Shown here one piece after another: positions 4,515 through 5,389 of a DNA stretch of 5,389 bases. Below the pieces are notes generated by a model. That model was not told the DNA's origin and did no database searches. It saw only the letters and a program-made list of their open reading frames with translations. The position numbers were made by a program, and so were the translations under genes. Position 1 is the stretch's first letter. Each line of letters begins with the position of its first letter. The stretch covers positions 1 through 5,389 of the forward strand of contig JBHHYN010000159.1 in NCBI GenBank assembly GCA_046757565.1, written 5' to 3'. The stretch comes from JBHHYN01 sp046757565 (GTDB taxonomy: Bacteria > Pseudomonadota > Gammaproteobacteria > Eutrophobiales > Eutrophobiaceae).

Positions 4515-5261
4515 TTATGCAGAAGGATTGGCCTGCTCGCGATCGAACAAGAAATCCGCTTGGATCGCCCTTCCGTCCAAGTCGTATGCCATATTGTAAA
4601 CGCCACTGAGCTTGAAGCCTCGATCTCGCAGCCAAGCGATCACCTCGTCAGCCAGTGCCTGGCCCTCATATAACTCAACAAAAGAACACTCCACGTAAAC
4701 CAACTGAAAACAGCCCAGCAACTCCTCAGACCCCTGTAACGCCTCCAACTCAAACCCCTGCACATCCAGCTTCAACAGCGCTGGCCCGGAGAGATCGTCC
4801 TCCGAAAGGCAATCATTCAACCGCACAACCCGAATCATCTCCCTGCCCTGCTCAGCCGTGCCGGGAAACAACTTGTCCTGACGGTCAGTGATCGGCAGCA
4901 GAGACGAAGAATCATCCCTGGCTGAAATATGAATCTCTCTCTCTCCGGTTTCCGGGCCCACCGCATACGGGAACAACCTGGTTAAACCGTCTCTGGAAAA
5001 GAGCTTTTCAAAAGTTGCGCCAGGTGCTTTCAAAGGCTCAAATGAATACACAAGCGCCCTGGGAAAACAGTGCCTGGCGACCAGCCCAAACTGCCCCCGG
5101 TTAGCGCCGATATCCACCACCGACTGAACCCCGCCAAGGTTACTCAGCACGCGGGCATGCTCCACGCCGGCGGCCACCCGGTGGCGGCGCAGCGCCGCAC
5201 GCCAGGCGGGCACGGCGAGAATGCCGGCGAGCTTGCGGGCCTTGGCGGCGAGTCCCGTCAT
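4515..5261 (-). CDS. FkbM family methyltransferase
   Basis: Intact 248-residue SAM-dependent methyltransferase of the FkbM (Methyltransf_21) family. Members O-methylate sugars or polyketides; beside glycosyltransferases the likely substrate is a sugar of the surface polysaccharide. SAM-binding motif I is VVDIGANRGQF (48-58), followed by FEP (74-76). The family core LLKLDVQGFELEALQG (162-177) and VECSFVELYEG (190-200) follow, and QADFLF (234-239) closes the fold. Residues 1-35 are basic and hydrophobic, possibly a membrane-associating helix, without a cleavage site. The ATG at 5261 overlaps the upstream stop codon (ATGA, 5258-5261), indicating translational coupling with the glycosyltransferase. 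Shine-Dalgarno support is weak (GGGGA about 6 bases upstream), which fits coupling. An IS21-like end begins 8 bases beyond the stop, so any former downstream operon gene is lost or displaced. Confidence 0.9.
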   Translation of the reverse strand: MTGLAAKARKLAGILAVPAWRAALRRHRVAAGVEHARVLSNLGGVQSVVDIGANRGQFGLVARHCFPRALVYSFEPLKAPGATFEKLFSRDGLTRLFPYAVGPETGEREIHISARDDSSSLLPITDRQDKLFPGTAEQGREMIRVVRLNDCLSEDDLSGPALLKLDVQGFELEALQGSEELLGCFQLVYVECSFVELYEGQALADEVIAWLRDRGFKLSGVYNMAYDLDGRAIQADFLFDREQANPSA

Positions 5262-5389
5262 TTGGCGTCCCCGGCAACAGCCGCAGCCCGGCGATGACGG
5301 TCGATCACCTTTTGGTATTCCGTGGTCAGCTGCTCCACGATGGCCGGCCAGGTAAACAGCTCCTGCACCAGATGCCGGCCGGCCGCGTC
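5258..5389 (-). CDS. Glycosyltransferase (GT4-like), C-terminal end only
   Basis: The frame enters from the right edge and ends with TGA at 5258-5260, so only the last 43 residues are visible. They read DAAGRHLVQELFTWPAIVEQ followed by an LTTEYQKVIDR segment. This is the usual C-terminal helix of group 1/GT4 glycosyltransferases, which typically end in GRxLVxExFTWxxIxxQxxxxYxxxI. Nothing of the nucleotide-sugar site can be seen. It shares a 4-base ATGA overlap with the FkbM methyltransferase and is presumably the preceding gene of the same operon. The donor and acceptor sugars are unknown. Family confidence is moderate because the piece is short. Confidence 0.7.
   Translation of the reverse strand, partial: DAAGRHLVQELFTWPAIVEQLTTEYQKVIDRHRRAAAVAGDAK

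Overview
The window looks like the ragged edge of a surface-polysaccharide locus in a Gram-negative bacterium, most likely a gammaproteobacterium. This rests on gene content only: a Wzy/WaaL-type O-antigen polymerase/ligase, an FkbM methyltransferase, the end of a group 1 glycosyltransferase, a GDP-L-fucose synthase fragment, and a RAYT-type DnaA-C remnant. No rRNA, tRNA or housekeeping marker is present to fix the taxon. Base composition is mosaic: the fucose synthase fragment (about 3976-4445) is very rich in G+C, while the stretches around 2064-2630 and 3826-3975 are A+T-rich.

Left block (56-2166, minus strand). A gene for a small exported Ala/Gly-rich repeat protein (1608-2063) has its own candidate promoter and ends at a strong strand-specific terminator (1555-1586). 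Beyond it lies the O-antigen ligase/polymerase family membrane protein (56-1465).

Middle block (2157-3945). A compact 348-bp element (2167-2514) is bounded by perfect 30-bp inverted repeats. It carries only a DnaA C-terminal (domain IV-like) helix-turn-helix ORF, which reads out through the left repeat. I read it as a deletion derivative of a REP-associated (RAYT-like) element. To its right is an intact AAA/DUF4143 ATPase with a PD-(D/E)XK-like motif set. Its best promoter places the transcript start at or next to the ATG, so it may be leaderless. Behind it, on the opposite strand, is an unannotated remnant of a PIN-domain toxin-like protein.

Right block (3949-5389, minus strand). The first ~87 codons of GDP-L-fucose synthase (fcl/wcaG) break off abruptly. 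Upstream of it are a short unassigned high-GC remnant and a solitary IS21-like insertion-sequence end (4446-4506). Then come an intact FkbM-family methyltransferase and the C-terminus of a glycosyltransferase, joined by a 4-base stop/start overlap.

Taken together, the outer genes belong to polysaccharide assembly: sugar transfer, methylation, deoxysugar supply, and polymerisation or ligation. The middle is an accessory island of mobile-element and toxin-like debris with one intact ATPase. No complete new system is evident. The items most worth a second look are the RAYT-derived element, the possibly leaderless DUF4143 gene, and the secreted repeat protein.
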